DNA of 64,000 nt. Source: Leisingera aquimarina DSM 24565. GTDB taxonomy: Bacteria > Pseudomonadota > Alphaproteobacteria > Rhodobacterales > Rhodobacteraceae. Made by a program: the position numbers and the translations under genes. How positions within the stretch are numbered: position 1 is the first letter of the stretch; the number at the start of each line of letters is the position of its first letter. Positions 9,158 to 19,366 of the stretch are shown here, in pieces. The notes below the pieces were generated by a model that saw only the letters and a list, made by a program, of their open reading frames with translations, was not told where the DNA came from and ran no database searches. The stretch lies in the NCBI RefSeq assembly GCF_000473165.1, contig NZ_KI421504.1:2205958-2269957 (forward strand). The letters are read 5' to 3'.

Positions 9158-10101
9158 GCGCGCCGGTCCTTTCTCAGTTCTTCTTTTGCACTCAGCCGCA
9201 GCAGCTGGGCCGCGACGCCGACCGCAATCATCTGCGGGTGTTTTCCAAGTTGCGGATCGCCGATCGGGCAGGTGATCCGGGAGATCCGTTCCGGGCTGTG
9301 GCCCAGAGCCGCCAGTCGCGAGCTGAAGCGCGCCCATTTGGTGCGGGAGCCGATCAGCCCGGCAAAGGCAAAGCTGCGGCCCAACAGCGCGTGGCATAGC
9401 GCCAGATCCAGCGCATGGGAATAGGTCAGCACCAAATGCGCAGCGTTTTCAGGCGCATGCGGCACCAGAAGCGCAGGATCGGCGGCGGGAACAGCAGTGA
9501 TTCCGGCGGGAATCTCAGCCGGGAACCGCTCTGCGGTGGTGTCCACCCAGGTGATCAGCAGATCCGGCAGCGGCGCTAGGACGTTCACCAGCGCCCGGCC
9601 GACATGGCCCGCGCCCCAGATCCAGACCGGCTTGCTAGGGTTATAGACCGGCTCAATCATCCAGCCGTCCACCAATTGCGGCCCCGGGGCCAGACCCTGG
9701 CTGCGGGCGGAGACGAGGATGCGTTTCACCGTCATGGGTATTGACGGGGGCACCGGCGCCGGGCTGGCGGGGCGGGCGATGACTTCGCTGTCCAGCGCGG
9801 CCAGATCAGCGGCCTCGTAAACTTCACTCAGCAACGTGACAGCGCCGCCGCAGCATTGGCCCAGATCCGGCCCCAGCGCATGGGTGCTGAACGTCTTGGA
9901 AACCGTTTGCATGCGGGCGGCCTCTGCGGCCTCAAACTCCAGCGTCCCGCCGCCGATGGTGCCGCTTTGCCCATCCCGCCAGATAAGCATCGCGGTGCCG
10001 GCCTCGCGCGGGGAGGAGCCGCGAATGGAAGCAATCACCACCCGCACAACGCGGCCATGTTCGGCAACCGCTGCGCGCAGGGCTGCAATGTCAAACCCCA
10101 T
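9154..10101 (-). CDS. xdhC: Xanthine dehydrogenase accessory protein XdhC
   Basis: A 315-residue protein of the XdhC/CoxI family. XdhC binds molybdenum cofactor, favours its sulfuration and inserts it into XdhB. Visible: 'SIRGSSPREAGTAMLIW' with the following 'GTIGGGTLEFEAA' (XdhC N-terminal domain), 'LGPDLGQCCGGAVTLL' with the conserved double cysteine, and a Rossmann-like C-terminal half ('VWIWGAGHVGRALVNVLAPL', 'AFAGLIGSRTKWARF'). The start is the ATG at 10101, overlapping the end of xdhB by 11 bases. Operon order xdhA-B-C matches Rhodobacter. Confidence 0.94.
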   Translation of the reverse strand: MGFDIAALRAAVAEHGRVVRVVIASIRGSSPREAGTAMLIWRDGQSGTIGGGTLEFEAAEAARMQTVSKTFSTHALGPDLGQCCGGAVTLLSEVYEAADLAALDSEVIARPASPAPVPPSIPMTVKRILVSARSQGLAPGPQLVDGWMIEPVYNPSKPVWIWGAGHVGRALVNVLAPLPDLLITWVDTTAERFPAEIPAGITAVPAADPALLVPHAPENAAHLVLTYSHALDLALCHALLGRSFAFAGLIGSRTKWARFSSRLAALGHSPERISRITCPIGDPQLGKHPQMIAVGVAAQLLRLSAKEELRKDRRA

Positions 10102-12424
10102 CACGCACCCTCCGGATTGCGCGCCAGACTTCTTCAGCCGTCGCCGGGGCATTCAGCGCCGGATAGGCCTTGCCAAAGGCCGAGACCGCATCGCTGAGCG
10201 CCAGCCAGGCGGAAATGCCCAGCATGAATGGCGGCTCCCCCACAGCCTTGGAGCGGTAGATGCTGTCCTCGCGGTTCTGCCCGTCCCAAAGATTCACGTT
10301 AAACACATCGGGCCGGTCGGAGCAGGCGGGGATCTTGTAGGTGGAGGGCGCGTGGGTGCGCAGCCGGCCGGCGTCATCCCAGACCAGCTCCTCGGTCGTC
10401 AGCCAACCGGCGCCCTGCACATAGCCGCCCTCGATCTGGCCCAGGTCCAGCGCCGGGTTCAGCGAGGCGCCAGCGTCATGCAGGATATCGCAGCGCAGGA
10501 TGCGGTTTTCGCCGGTTAGTGCATCGACGGCAACTTCGGTCACTGCGGTGCCATAGGCAAAGTAGTAGAACGGACGGCCCTGGCCCTTGATCCGGTCCCA
10601 TTCAACCTTGGGTGTCTTGTAAAACCCGGTGGCCGACAAGCTGACCCGGCCCTGATAGCAGAGGGCGGCGGCCTGATCGAACGTCATCTCATCCTGGCCG
10701 ATCCGCACCATGCCGTTCTCAAACACCACATCGCCGGTGCGGGCCTGATGCTGCTGCGCCAGATGCTCGGCCATGCGGTCGCGGAGAGTGTCGCATGCCG
10801 CCTTCACCGCCATGCCATTCAGGTCGGACCCGGAAGAGGCCGCAGTGGCCGAGGTATTGGGCACTTTGGCGGTGTCGGTTGCGGTGATCTTCACTTTCTC
10901 CAGCGGGATGCCAAAGCGGCTAGCAGCAACCTGCGCCACCTTCTGGAACAGGCCCTGGCCCATCTCGGTGCCCCCGTGGTTCAGATGCACCGAGCCGTCC
11001 TGGTAGACATGCACCAAGGCGCCTGCCTGATTTAGGTGGGTGAGGGTAAAGGAAATCCCGAATTTCACCGGCGAGAAGGCAATGCCGCGCTTCAGGTGGG
11101 GCTGGCCCTTGTTCCATTCCGCAATCGAGGCCTTCCGTCCCGCATAGTCTGAGGAACGCAGCAAGTCCGCCGTCATCCCATGCAGCTCAAAATCCGTGAC
11201 CTCCATGCCATAAGGCGTGGTGTTGTCCTTCATCTTTTCGGAAGTACTCCGGGGGGCAGGGGGGGCAGAGCCCCCCTCCGCCGGTGCGGCATAGTAGTTC
11301 CGCTGCCGCAGCTCCGCCGGGTCCATCCCCAGGTCATGAGCGATATGGTCCATCACCCGCTCGATCCCCACCATGCCCTGCGGGCCGCCAAAGCCGCGGT
11401 AGGCGGTGGCGCTTTGCAGGTTGGTGCGCAGGCGGTGGCTTTCGATACGGATATTGGGGATCAGATAGGCATTGTCGGCGTGCAGCATGGCGCGGTCGGC
11501 GACCGGCAGCGACAGGTCCTGCGCCCAGCCGCAATCCGCCAAATGCAGGAACTCGACCCCTTGCAGCTGGCCGTCCTCATCGAACCCGGCGCGGTAGGAA
11601 ATGCGGAAGGCGTGGCGCTTGCCGGTGATCACCATGTCATCGTCGCGGTCATAGCGCATCTTGCAGGGCTTGCCGGTCAGCCGCGCCGCCACGGCGCAGG
11701 CGACGGCCAGCGCGTTGCCCTGGCTTTCCTTGCCGCCAAAGCCGCCGCCCATGCGGCGGGTCTCGACGCGCACGGCATGCATTGGCAGGCCGATGGCATC
11801 GGCGACCTTGTGCTGGATTTCGGTCGGGTGCTGGGTGGAGGAGAAGACATGCATGCCGCCATCCTCCTGCGGCCAGGCCATGGCCGCCTGGCCTTCGAGG
11901 TAGAAATGCTCCTGCCCGCCGAGTTCGAAGCTGCCCTCGACGGTGCGGGCGGCGGCATCGATGGCGGCGGCGGCGTCGCCCTTCTGGTAAATGCGCGGAC
12001 CTTCCTCGAACCGGCTGTCTGCAGCCAAGGCGGCGTCCAGGGTCAGCAGCGCGGGTTCTTCGGCATAGTCGACCTTGCCCTTGCGGGCGGCGATGCGGGC
12101 GTTGCGATGGCTGTCGGCTACCACCAGGAACACCGGCTGGCCGACGTAGTTGACGGTGCCCGCCGCAAGCAGCGGCTCGTCATGGATCGAAGGGGAGACA
12201 TCGTTGGAGAACGGCAAGCCCCTGGCGGTCAGCACCGCCACGACGCCGGGGCTGTGCTGCGCGTCGTGCAAATGCATGCCGGTGATGTGGCCGCGGGCGA
12301 TGGGGGAGAGGCCGAATGCCAGATGCAGCGTGCCGGAGGGCGAGGGGATGTCATCCACATAGCGGGCGGCGCCAGTCACATGCAGTTCGGCGGCGTCATG
12401 GGGGAGGGGTTTTGAAACGCTCAT
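10091..12424 (-). CDS. xdhB: Xanthine dehydrogenase, molybdopterin-binding subunit XdhB
   Basis: A 777-residue large subunit holding the molybdenum cofactor and the site that hydroxylates hypoxanthine to xanthine and xanthine to urate. Family stretches include '[16 protein letters not shown]', '[14 protein letters not shown]' (cofactor contact), '[13 protein letters not shown]', '[19 protein letters not shown]' and near the end '[14 protein letters not shown]', whose glutamate in KAVGEPP is the catalytic base. The length equals that known for the Rhodobacter capsulatus subunit. The start overlaps the xdhA stop by 4 bases (ATGA). It forms an (alpha-beta)2 enzyme in the cytoplasm. Confidence 0.95.
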   Translation of the reverse strand: MSVSKPLPHDAAELHVTGAARYVDDIPSPSGTLHLAFGLSPIARGHITGMHLHDAQHSPGVVAVLTARGLPFSNDVSPSIHDEPLLAAGTVNYVGQPVFLVVADSHRNARIAARKGKVDYAEEPALLTLDAALAADSRFEEGPRIYQKGDAAAAIDAAARTVEGSFELGGQEHFYLEGQAAMAWPQEDGGMHVFSSTQHPTEIQHKVADAIGLPMHAVRVETRRMGGGFGGKESQGNALAVACAVAARLTGKPCKMRYDRDDDMVITGKRHAFRISYRAGFDEDGQLQGVEFLHLADCGWAQDLSLPVADRAMLHADNAYLIPNIRIESHRLRTNLQSATAYRGFGGPQGMVGIERVMDHIAHDLGMDPAELRQRNYYAAPAEGGSAPPAPRSTSEKMKDNTTPYGMEVTDFELHGMTADLLRSSDYAGRKASIAEWNKGQPHLKRGIAFSPVKFGISFTLTHLNQAGALVHVYQDGSVHLNHGGTEMGQGLFQKVAQVAASRFGIPLEKVKITATDTAKVPNTSATAASSGSDLNGMAVKAACDTLRDRMAEHLAQQHQARTGDVVFENGMVRIGQDEMTFDQAAALCYQGRVSLSATGFYKTPKVEWDRIKGQGRPFYYFAYGTAVTEVAVDALTGENRILRCDILHDAGASLNPALDLGQIEGGYVQGAGWLTTEELVWDDAGRLRTHAPSTYKIPACSDRPDVFNVNLWDGQNREDSIYRSKAVGEPPFMLGISAWLALSDAVSAFGKAYPALNAPATAEEVWRAIRRVRDGV

Positions 12425-13782
12425 GGTTTCACCTCCAGCACCGAAACTGCCGCGCCGTTCATCTCAGCGAAATAGCGGGAGAGCATGTTGCGCGCGGTTT
12501 CCAGCCGGTATTCGGCTGAGGCACGCATGTCGCTCATCGGGGTGAAATCCTGATCAAAGGCAGCGGCGGCGGCCTGGATCGTGGCTTCACTCCAGGGCTG
12601 GCCTGTGAGGGCGGCCTCGACGTTTGCAGCGCGCTTGGGGATAGCTGCCATGCCGCCAAAGGCGATGCGGGCCGTGGTGATCCGGCCGTTCTCGACCGTC
12701 ACGTTGAAGGCGCCGAGCACGGCGGAGATGTCCTGATCAAAACGCTTCGACAGCTTGTAGACCTTCAGCGTGTCGGGCTGGCGTGGGAAGCTGACCGCCT
12801 CGACAAATTCGCCAGAGCCCCGGTCCTGCTTGCCGTAGTCGAGGAAGAAATCCTTCAGCGGCAGCTCGCGGCGGTTGTCCCCTTTGCGCAGATGCAGAGT
12901 GGCATCCAGTGCGATCAGGGCGGGCGGGGTGTCGCCAATGGGGGAGCCGTTGGCGATATTGCCGCCGACAGTGGCGGCGGCGCGCACCTGCTGGGAGGCG
13001 AAGCGGCGCAGCATTTCGGCAAAGGACGGGTGCAGCGGCGCCATCGCGGTGCGCAGGGCGTTCATGTCGGCCATTGCATCTATGCGGACGGTGCTGTCTA
13101 TCACCTCGATGTCCTTCAGATCGACGCAGCCGTCGAGGAAGATCATCTGCGGCAGGTGGCGCAGCTGCTTGGTAACCCAGAGGCCAACATCGGTGGCGCC
13201 TGCGATAAGTGTGGCATCAGGATGTTTTGCGTAAAGAGCGGCCAGTTCATCCGCCGATTGCGGCATCAGCGGCTGGGGGCCGGGGTCAACGGGCCGGTCG
13301 CGGATAATCCAATCCGGTACGGGGGCGTCCCTGGCTGCCTCCGCGGCGCGGATGATCGGGGCGTAGCCGGTACAGCGGCAAAGGTTGCCGGCCAGTTGGT
13401 CATCGTAATCCGTCGCACCGTTGGTGTGTGCGGTGACCATCGACATGATGAAACCGGGGGTGCAGAAGCCGCATTGGCTGCCGTGGTGATCGACCATGGC
13501 CTGCTGCGCGGGATGCAGGCTGCCGTCCGGGCCTGCGGCGCCCTCGACAGTACGGACGGATTTGCCGTTGAGCTGGGGCAGGAACAGAATACAGGCATTC
13601 AGTGCCTTCGATCCACGTGAATCGGTGACCATCACGGTGCAGGCCCCGCAATCGCCCTCGTTGCAGCCTTCTTTGGTGCCGGTGAAACCCTTAGCGTCGC
13701 GCAGCCAGTCCAGCAGCGTGGACGAAGGGTCTGCGTGTTCGATCAGAACGTCTTCACCATTCAGACGAAAGGCGAGTGCCAT
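12421..13782 (-). CDS. xdhA: Xanthine dehydrogenase, iron-sulfur/FAD subunit XdhA
   Basis: A 453-residue small subunit. N-terminal plant-type [2Fe-2S] cluster ligands are Cys40, Cys45, Cys48 and Cys64; the second cluster uses Cys104, Cys107, Cys135 and Cys137 ('CGFCTPG', 'CRCTGY'). An FAD domain follows ('[15 protein letters not shown]', '[20 protein letters not shown]'), then the flavoprotein C-terminal domain. Electrons pass from molybdenum through both clusters to FAD and NAD. First gene of a seven-gene minus-strand operon ending in the BMP transporter; its promoter should lie in the 13783-14140 gap shared with dnaE. Confidence 0.95.
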   Translation of the reverse strand: MALAFRLNGEDVLIEHADPSSTLLDWLRDAKGFTGTKEGCNEGDCGACTVMVTDSRGSKALNACILFLPQLNGKSVRTVEGAAGPDGSLHPAQQAMVDHHGSQCGFCTPGFIMSMVTAHTNGATDYDDQLAGNLCRCTGYAPIIRAAEAARDAPVPDWIIRDRPVDPGPQPLMPQSADELAALYAKHPDATLIAGATDVGLWVTKQLRHLPQMIFLDGCVDLKDIEVIDSTVRIDAMADMNALRTAMAPLHPSFAEMLRRFASQQVRAAATVGGNIANGSPIGDTPPALIALDATLHLRKGDNRRELPLKDFFLDYGKQDRGSGEFVEAVSFPRQPDTLKVYKLSKRFDQDISAVLGAFNVTVENGRITTARIAFGGMAAIPKRAANVEAALTGQPWSEATIQAAAAAFDQDFTPMSDMRASAEYRLETARNMLSRYFAEMNGAAVSVLEVKP

Positions 13783-14140
13783 CTTCCCGAGACCCGCCGC
13801 GTTACCCTGTTGACCCGATGTGCCTCCCTTCGATGCGGCGTAGAAGGAGAGGCGGGCTGTGTGTTGCTTGCTGATACCAGCCTAGGGAGCAGGCCCTTGG
13901 CAAAGCAAGGAAAACCGCTGCTGCGTTGCAGTATTTCTTGGCGCAAGAAAATTGCGAATGCGGCGGCTATGCTGTTATTTTTTATGCCTTTTAGCTGTAT
14001 GTTTGCGCTGGGCCTCTCTTCGCGGGGCGAAACAGCTTCAAATTAATCCTGAAAATGGCAGGTTACCCTTCCGCTATTCCGGGAGGCGGACCGGCACTTC
14101 ACCCTTTCACCGTGCTGCAGCAATAAGATAGCGTGGCGGC
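13783..14140. other. Intergenic gap between divergent xdhA and dnaE
   Basis: About 358 bp with no convincing gene. It must hold the promoters of xdhA (minus) and probably dnaE (plus). A T-rich stretch near 13977-13984 is the only obvious compositional feature. A short frame at 13735-14046 overlaps the xdhA start and has no coding character. I could not identify an operator for a purine regulator by eye. Confidence 0.5.
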
Positions 14141-17100
14141 ATGACAAGCTCTCCCCGATTCATTCACCTGCGCACCCATACCGAGTATTCCCTGCTGGAA
14201 GGCGCCCTGCGGCTGAAAAAGCTGCCGGACCTGTGCAAGAAGCACGAGATGCCCGCGATTGCGGTGACGGACACCAACAACCTGTTTTCGGCGCTGGAGT
14301 TTTCAGTGTCGGCGAGCGGTGCCGGGGTGCAGCCGATCATCGGCTGCCAGGTGGATTTGCGGTTCACCGAACCGGCACCGGGTGAGCGGCCCAAACCGCC
14401 GGCGCCGCTGGTGCTGCTGGCGCAGAGCGAGGCGGGCTATGAGCATCTGATGAAGCTCAATTCCTGTCTGTACATGCGTGAAGGCGGGGAGCTGCCGCAT
14501 GTTACGCTGGAGGAGCTGGCGGAGCATTCTGAGGGGGTTATCTGCCTCAGCGGCGGGCCGGACGGACCGGTGGGGCGGCTGCTGCAATTGGGCCAGCGCC
14601 CGGCGGCGCAAGAGCTGATGCAGCGGCTGAAGATGATTTTCCCGAACCGGCTGTATGTGGAATTGCAGCGCCACCCGGGCGAGCACGGCCAGCCGGAAGC
14701 GGAGAAGCAGACCGAACGCGGCCATGTGGAGATGGCCTATGCCATGGACCTGCCGCTGGTTGCCACCAATGACGTCTATTTTCCTAACACGCAAATGTAT
14801 GAGGCCCACGACGCGATGATCTGCATCGCCGAGGGCGCCTATGTCGATCAGGCCGAACCGCGCCGCCGGCTGACCGCGCAGCATTACTTCAAGAGCCAGG
14901 AGGAAATGGTCGCGCTGTTTGCCGACCTGCCAGAGGCGCTTGAGAATACGGTGGAGATTGCCAAGCGCTGCGCCTTCATGGCGTACCGGCGCGATCCGAT
15001 CCTGCCGAAGTTCGCTGACGACGAGGTGGCCGAGCTGCGCCGCATCGCCAACGAGGGCCTGCAACAGCGCCTGGCGGTGATCCCGCATGCGGTGAGCATG
15101 GAGGACTATCAGGAACGGCTCGATTTCGAGCTGGGCATCATCGAGGGCATGGGGTTTCCCGGCTATTTCCTGATCGTTGCCGACTTCATCCAATGGGCCA
15201 AGGATCACGACATCCCGGTGGGGCCGGGGCGGGGCTCCGGTGCGGGCTCTCTGGTGGCCTATGCGCTTACGATTACCGACCTTGACCCGCTGCGCTACAG
15301 TCTGCTGTTTGAACGCTTCCTGAACCCGGAACGGGTGTCGATGCCCGACTTCGACATCGACTTCTGCATGGATCGCCGCGAGGAAGTGATCAAATACGTG
15401 CAGGAGAAGTATGGCCGCGACAAGGTGGGGCAGATCATCACCTTCGGTGCGCTGCTGTCCAAGGCGGCGGTGCGCGACATGGGGCGGGTCTTGCAGATGC
15501 CCTATGGCCAGGTGGACCGCTTGTCCAAGCTGATCCCGGTCGAGGGCGTGAAGCCGATGTCGATCGTGGATGCGCTGAAGGAAGAGCCGCGCCTCAGCGA
15601 GGAGGCCCGCAATGAGCCGGTGGTGGACCGCCTCCTGACCTATGGCCAGCAGGTCGAGGGGCTGTTGCGCTCGGCCGGCACCCACGCAGCAGGTGTGGTG
15701 ATTGGTGACCGGCCGCTGGACGCGCTGGTGCCGCTCTACCGCGATCCGCGATCCGACATGCCGGCAACCCAGTTCAACATGAAATGGGTGGAGCAGGCGG
15801 GGCTGGTGAAGTTCGACTTCCTGGGCCTCAAGACACTGACGGTGATCCAGAACGCGATGGATCTGATCTTTCAGTCCGGGCGCGATCTGCATATCGGTGA
15901 GGACGGCACCCAGCTTTATGACCCGCCGGAGGGGGCGGAGAACCAGATCAACGCCATTCCGCTGGACGACAAGGTGACATACGACCTTTATTCGCGGGCC
16001 AAGACGGTGGCAGTGTTCCAGGTGGAATCCACTGGCATGATGGATGCCCTGAAGCGCATGAAGCCCAACTGCATCGAGGACATCGTGGCGCTGGTGGCGC
16101 TGTACCGGCCCGGTCCGATGGAGAACATCCCGACCTATTGCGAGGTGAAGAACGGGCTGAAGAAGATTCAGTCGGTGCATCCGCTGATCGATCATATCCT
16201 GGAGGAAACCCAGGGCATCATCGTCTATCAGGAACAGGTGATGCAGATTGCCCAGGTGATGGCCGGTTACTCGCTGGGCGGCGCCGATCTGCTGCGCAGG
16301 GCGATGGGCAAGAAGATCAAGGAGGCGATGGACGCCGAACGTCCGAAGTTTGAAAAGGGCGCGGCGGAAAACGGTGTGCCTGCCAAGAAGGCCTCTGAGG
16401 TCTTCGACCTTCTGGAGAAATTCGCCAACTACGGTTTCAACAAATCCCACGCGGCAGCTTATGCGGTGGTCAGCTACCAGACCGGCTGGCTGAAGGCGAA
16501 CCATCCGGTGGAGTTCATGGGCGGCGTCATGAACTGCGATATCCATCTGACCGACAAGCTGGCGATCTATTTTGAAGAGGTGAAGAAAGGGCTGGGGCTG
16601 AAATATGTGCCGCCTTGCGTCAACCGCTCGATGGCGACGTTCAACGTGGTGAAGGGTGAGCTGGTCTATGCGCTGGGCGCGCTGAAGAACGTCGGTGTTG
16701 ACGTGATGCGGCTGGTCACTGAGGCGCGCGATGAGGGCGGGCCGGAGAATGGTCAAGGGCGGGTATTTGTGAACCTGTTCGACTTCGCCCGCCGGGTGAA
16801 CCTCAAAAGGGTTGGCAAGCGGCCCTTGGAGATGATGGCGCGGGCCGGCGCGTTTGATCAGCTGGACCCCAACCGCCGCCGGGTGTTTGAAAGCCTCGGC
16901 CCGTTGGTGGATTACTCCGCCGCCGTGCATGACCAGCGCAACTCCAGCCAGGTGTCGCTGTTCGGCGAGGCAGGTGAGGATCTGCCCGAGCCGCGGCTGC
17001 CATCGGTGCCGGACTGGCTGCCTGCCGAACGGCTGAGCGAGGAATTCAAGGCGATCGGCTTTTACCTGTCGGGCCACCCGCTGGACGATTACATGCCGGC

Positions 17101-17665
17101 GCTGAAGCGCAAGGATGTGATGACGCTGGACGAGGTCACCGCCAAGGCCGAGCGCGGCCCGTTCATGGCCAAGATGGGTGGCGTGGTCGCAGGGCGGCAG
17201 GAGCGCAAGTCAGCCCGCGGCAACCGTTTTGCCTTTGCCCAGTTGTCGGACCCGTCGGGCGCCTTTGAGGTCACGCTGTTTTCCGAAGTGCTGGAAAAAT
17301 CCCGCGAGTTCCTTGAGACCGGCGCCAAAGTGGTGATCACCGCCGAAGCCACAATGGAAAGCGACCAGCTGAAACTGCTGGTCCGCTCGGTTGGTCCGGT
17401 GGATTCCGCCATTGCCGATGCCGGCCGCAGCTCCCTGCGGGTTTACTTAAGCGATGCGGCTGCCGTGGGCACCGTGGCGCAGGTGCTGGAGGACGCCAAA
17501 TCCGCCGCCCGCAACGCCGCGCGCGGCGAGGTCTATATGTACCTGCAGGACCCCGCGCTGCCTGGGGACGTAGAGATGGACCTGGGTCAGGCGTTTCCGA
17601 TCAACCCGCAGATCAAGGGTGCCTTGAAGTCGCTGGAAGGTGTGCTGGACGTGGAGGAGATTTGA
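14141..17665 (+). CDS. dnaE: DNA polymerase III alpha subunit
   Basis: A 1174-residue replicative polymerase, normal for DnaE1. The N-terminal PHP domain starts at 'FIHLRTHTEYSLLEGA'; the palm has 'GRGSGAGSLVAYAL' and the catalytic 'MPDFDIDFCMDRR' aspartates near residue 405; later come 'VALYRPGPMENIPTY', 'YQEQVMQIAQVMAGYSLG', 'KSHAAAYAVVSYQT', then the helix-hairpin-helix region and an OB fold ('GVVAGRQERKSARGNRFAF'). The ribosome site before the ATG is weak. It is not followed by another gene on the same strand; a hairpin lies 30 bp downstream. It copies the chromosome in the holoenzyme. Confidence 0.97.
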   Translation: MTSSPRFIHLRTHTEYSLLEGALRLKKLPDLCKKHEMPAIAVTDTNNLFSALEFSVSASGAGVQPIIGCQVDLRFTEPAPGERPKPPAPLVLLAQSEAGYEHLMKLNSCLYMREGGELPHVTLEELAEHSEGVICLSGGPDGPVGRLLQLGQRPAAQELMQRLKMIFPNRLYVELQRHPGEHGQPEAEKQTERGHVEMAYAMDLPLVATNDVYFPNTQMYEAHDAMICIAEGAYVDQAEPRRRLTAQHYFKSQEEMVALFADLPEALENTVEIAKRCAFMAYRRDPILPKFADDEVAELRRIANEGLQQRLAVIPHAVSMEDYQERLDFELGIIEGMGFPGYFLIVADFIQWAKDHDIPVGPGRGSGAGSLVAYALTITDLDPLRYSLLFERFLNPERVSMPDFDIDFCMDRREEVIKYVQEKYGRDKVGQIITFGALLSKAAVRDMGRVLQMPYGQVDRLSKLIPVEGVKPMSIVDALKEEPRLSEEARNEPVVDRLLTYGQQVEGLLRSAGTHAAGVVIGDRPLDALVPLYRDPRSDMPATQFNMKWVEQAGLVKFDFLGLKTLTVIQNAMDLIFQSGRDLHIGEDGTQLYDPPEGAENQINAIPLDDKVTYDLYSRAKTVAVFQVESTGMMDALKRMKPNCIEDIVALVALYRPGPMENIPTYCEVKNGLKKIQSVHPLIDHILEETQGIIVYQEQVMQIAQVMAGYSLGGADLLRRAMGKKIKEAMDAERPKFEKGAAENGVPAKKASEVFDLLEKFANYGFNKSHAAAYAVVSYQTGWLKANHPVEFMGGVMNCDIHLTDKLAIYFEEVKKGLGLKYVPPCVNRSMATFNVVKGELVYALGALKNVGVDVMRLVTEARDEGGPENGQGRVFVNLFDFARRVNLKRVGKRPLEMMARAGAFDQLDPNRRRVFESLGPLVDYSAAVHDQRNSSQVSLFGEAGEDLPEPRLPSVPDWLPAERLSEEFKAIGFYLSGHPLDDYMPALKRKDVMTLDEVTAKAERGPFMAKMGGVVAGRQERKSARGNRFAFAQLSDPSGAFEVTLFSEVLEKSREFLETGAKVVITAEATMESDQLKLLVRSVGPVDSAIADAGRSSLRVYLSDAAAVGTVAQVLEDAKSAARNAARGEVYMYLQDPALPGDVEMDLGQAFPINPQIKGALKSLEGVLDVEEI

Positions 17666-17693
17666 GGGCGAGTTTTCAACCGCTTGTGACCTT

Positions 17694-17727
17694 GCTGTTA
17701 TCCTCTTCAGGGATAGAGGATAACAGC
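17694..17727. repeat. Perfect 12-bp inverted repeat downstream of dnaE
   Basis: GCTGTTATCCTC and its exact reverse complement, separated by a 10-base spacer. It sits between the convergent dnaE and the 17788-18447 gene. There is no clear T run, so it may be a weak terminator or a protein-binding palindrome. Confidence 0.6.
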
Positions 17728-17787
17728 ATTCTGACGTTGCAGTGAGTGGCGCCGGCGTATGCGCTACGCAACGGACGTCATTTGGGG

Positions 17788-18447
17788 TTAATTCCACCCT
17801 AGCCAACCAGTGCTAAATTCCGGAATCCCTATTCCTTCCAAATTTAGCAGCTTCCATTCGTTCGCATTCGCGTCCGGGATATTGCTGATAATCCACTGGT
17901 AATTTTGCAGCAGTTTTTCTGGATCTGGTTTCAGCACATCAGGCAACTCGGAAAAGACCTCGCCCATTACCTGCTTGCTGAGCACAACAGTTTCCTGTGT
18001 GTAATCCTGAATGCTACCGTCGGGGTTTTCTTTGCTCCACTGGTTGTATGCCCAGTATTCGAATGCCACCGCCGTAATGGTTCCAATAGCGGGGACGGCG
18101 ACGGCTACTCGGCGCACACGCCCCTTTATTCTTTCTTTTGAGATTGCCTGCGCAACCGCCTTCTTTTGCCGAGCCTCAGCCTGCGCCCGTGCTTTGGCAA
18201 GAGCAGCGCGTTCAAGTGCTTCAGCACGCGCACGTTCTTCAGCCACTGCTTGCTTGGTTTGCATTGTCTCTCTGGCCTTGGTTGCGGCTACTGCTGATGC
18301 CACTGCCGTAATTCGCCATATAGGTTGCAGAACAAAGTTCGTTACCCCAAGAACAATGTTTGCGAGAACGCTGATCACCAGCAGGAACCGCCAGGAGGTC
18401 CGCACAAGAAGGCTTATTGCTTGAAAAGTAGTAAGTAGAGGTTTCAT
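17788..18447 (-). CDS. Hypothetical membrane protein with alanine-rich coiled coil
   Basis: 219 residues, not recognised. A hydrophobic segment at about residues 20-40 ('WRFLLVISVLANIVLGVTNFVL') is followed by a long charged alanine-rich helix (about 55-105, repeated K/E/R/A heptads, 'EERARAEALERAALAKARAQAEARQKK') and a second hydrophobic stretch at about 113-128 ('AVAVPAIGTITAVAFEYWAY'). The soluble C-terminal 90 residues contain 'DYTQETVVLSKQVMGEVFSELPDVL'. The layout suggests a membrane-anchored coiled coil with the helix between two membrane segments. Upstream lies an unusual inverted-repeat region. Its codon use is less GC-biased than neighbours, suggesting transfer. Confidence 0.6.
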   Translation of the reverse strand: MKPLLTTFQAISLLVRTSWRFLLVISVLANIVLGVTNFVLQPIWRITAVASAVAATKARETMQTKQAVAEERARAEALERAALAKARAQAEARQKKAVAQAISKERIKGRVRRVAVAVPAIGTITAVAFEYWAYNQWSKENPDGSIQDYTQETVVLSKQVMGEVFSELPDVLKPDPEKLLQNYQWIISNIPDANANEWKLLNLEGIGIPEFSTGWLGWN

Positions 18448-18585
18448 CGCCTATCCTTTGGCCGCAGGAAGTGCATAAGTCTGACATTCCTATGGAAGAC
18501 GGGAGATTGTGGCAACCTGCATACTTTTAAGGATAAATTCGAGTTCACGGCTATCCAGGCCCGGAATAACGGTGCGGAGCGCCCC

Positions 18586-18723
18586 GGGCCTGCGGCAGCC
18601 CGTTCCGGCGGGCTGGCGCAATGGTGAGGCAAAGTGCTCCGCCGGAAAATTTGTACGGACTTGGCCGGGATAAATTGCCCCGGACATCCGTTGTGGCGCC
18701 ATCCCACGGGCTGCCGCAGGCCC
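18586..18723. repeat. Nested inverted-repeat element between two unknown genes
   Basis: The 18-mer GGGCCTGCGGCAGCCCGT (18586-18603) recurs as its exact reverse complement at 18706-18723. Inside are a second pair, TCCGGCGG (18604-18611) and CCGCCGGA (18637-18644). The 102 bases between the long arms hold no gene. It could fold into a long hairpin or be a small non-autonomous mobile element. Confidence 0.6.
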
Positions 18724-18742
18724 GTTCATGGCGGGAGTGCAG

Positions 18743-19366
18743 TTAGGCCTCCTTGGGCACCGGGAGCTTGGCGACGTCCTTGAGCAGGCGGATGGCCTCC
18801 TTCACCTCCAGCCGCAGGGTCTTCAGGACTTTTTTCAGCAGTGATTTCACCTTTTTCACCGCGCCCAGGATGCCGGTCAGGTCGCGGATCCAGCGAAAGA
18901 CCAGCTGCAGGACGGAGGCAAAGCGGCTGATCACCGACAGCGCGGTGTCGAGAACACCGAGCTCGTCCCAAATCTCGCGGATCCAGCTCCAAACCTGGCG
19001 GATCATCTCGACGTATTTGCGGATCACGGTTTTCAGGATGCGGATGACGCGGGTGCGGTCGGCGTTCTTGCGGATGGTGTCGAGGATGCGCTTGCCCAGT
19101 TTCACCAGGCTTTTCAGCACCTGTTCCACCCGGTCTATCAGCTTCAGGATGAACTGGGCGGCGGAGGTCACCTGTTTCACCGCGGTCTTGCCAACGGTTT
19201 TTGCCAGCGACTTGGCGCCGGAGATCAGGTTTTTCAGGAATTTGCTGAGCGGGGTGAGCAGGGCGCGGATGCGCTTCCAGACGGTTTTCAGGTAGTAGAG
19301 CATGCGGGCATGCAGCTTGCTGACGCCTTTTTCGACGAACTCCACCGGGTCGTTGGACGGTGCCAT
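18743..19366 (-). CDS. Hypothetical strongly basic helical protein
   Basis: 207 residues, start chosen at the ATG at 19366 (MAPSNDP) with GGGGGA 8 bases upstream; a TTG five codons earlier is possible. It is almost wholly helical, rich in Lys, Arg, Leu, Ile and Val, with recurring units such as 'KTVWKRIRALLTPLSKFLKNLI', 'VEQVLKSLVKLGKRILDTI', 'VKKVKSLLKKVLKTLRLEVKE'. This amphipathic pattern suggests a membrane- or nucleic-acid-associated protein. No family is recognised. A same-strand overlapping frame of similar length exists but has arginine/proline-rich shadow composition. Confidence 0.6.
   Translation of the reverse strand: MAPSNDPVEFVEKGVSKLHARMLYYLKTVWKRIRALLTPLSKFLKNLISGAKSLAKTVGKTAVKQVTSAAQFILKLIDRVEQVLKSLVKLGKRILDTIRKNADRTRVIRILKTVIRKYVEMIRQVWSWIREIWDELGVLDTALSVISRFASVLQLVFRWIRDLTGILGAVKKVKSLLKKVLKTLRLEVKEAIRLLKDVAKLPVPKEA

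Noticed and set aside
7601-9424. 607-codon plus-strand frame over the ABC ATPase gene
   Set aside because: Antisense shadow; the minus-strand frame has all ABC motifs.
11180-12415. 411-codon plus-strand frame over xdhB
   Set aside because: Shadow of a well supported molybdoenzyme gene.
14303-17077. 924-codon frame antisense to dnaE
   Set aside because: It lies wholly inside dnaE on the opposite strand, is His/Arg/Gln-rich as expected of a GC-rich shadow, and matches no family.
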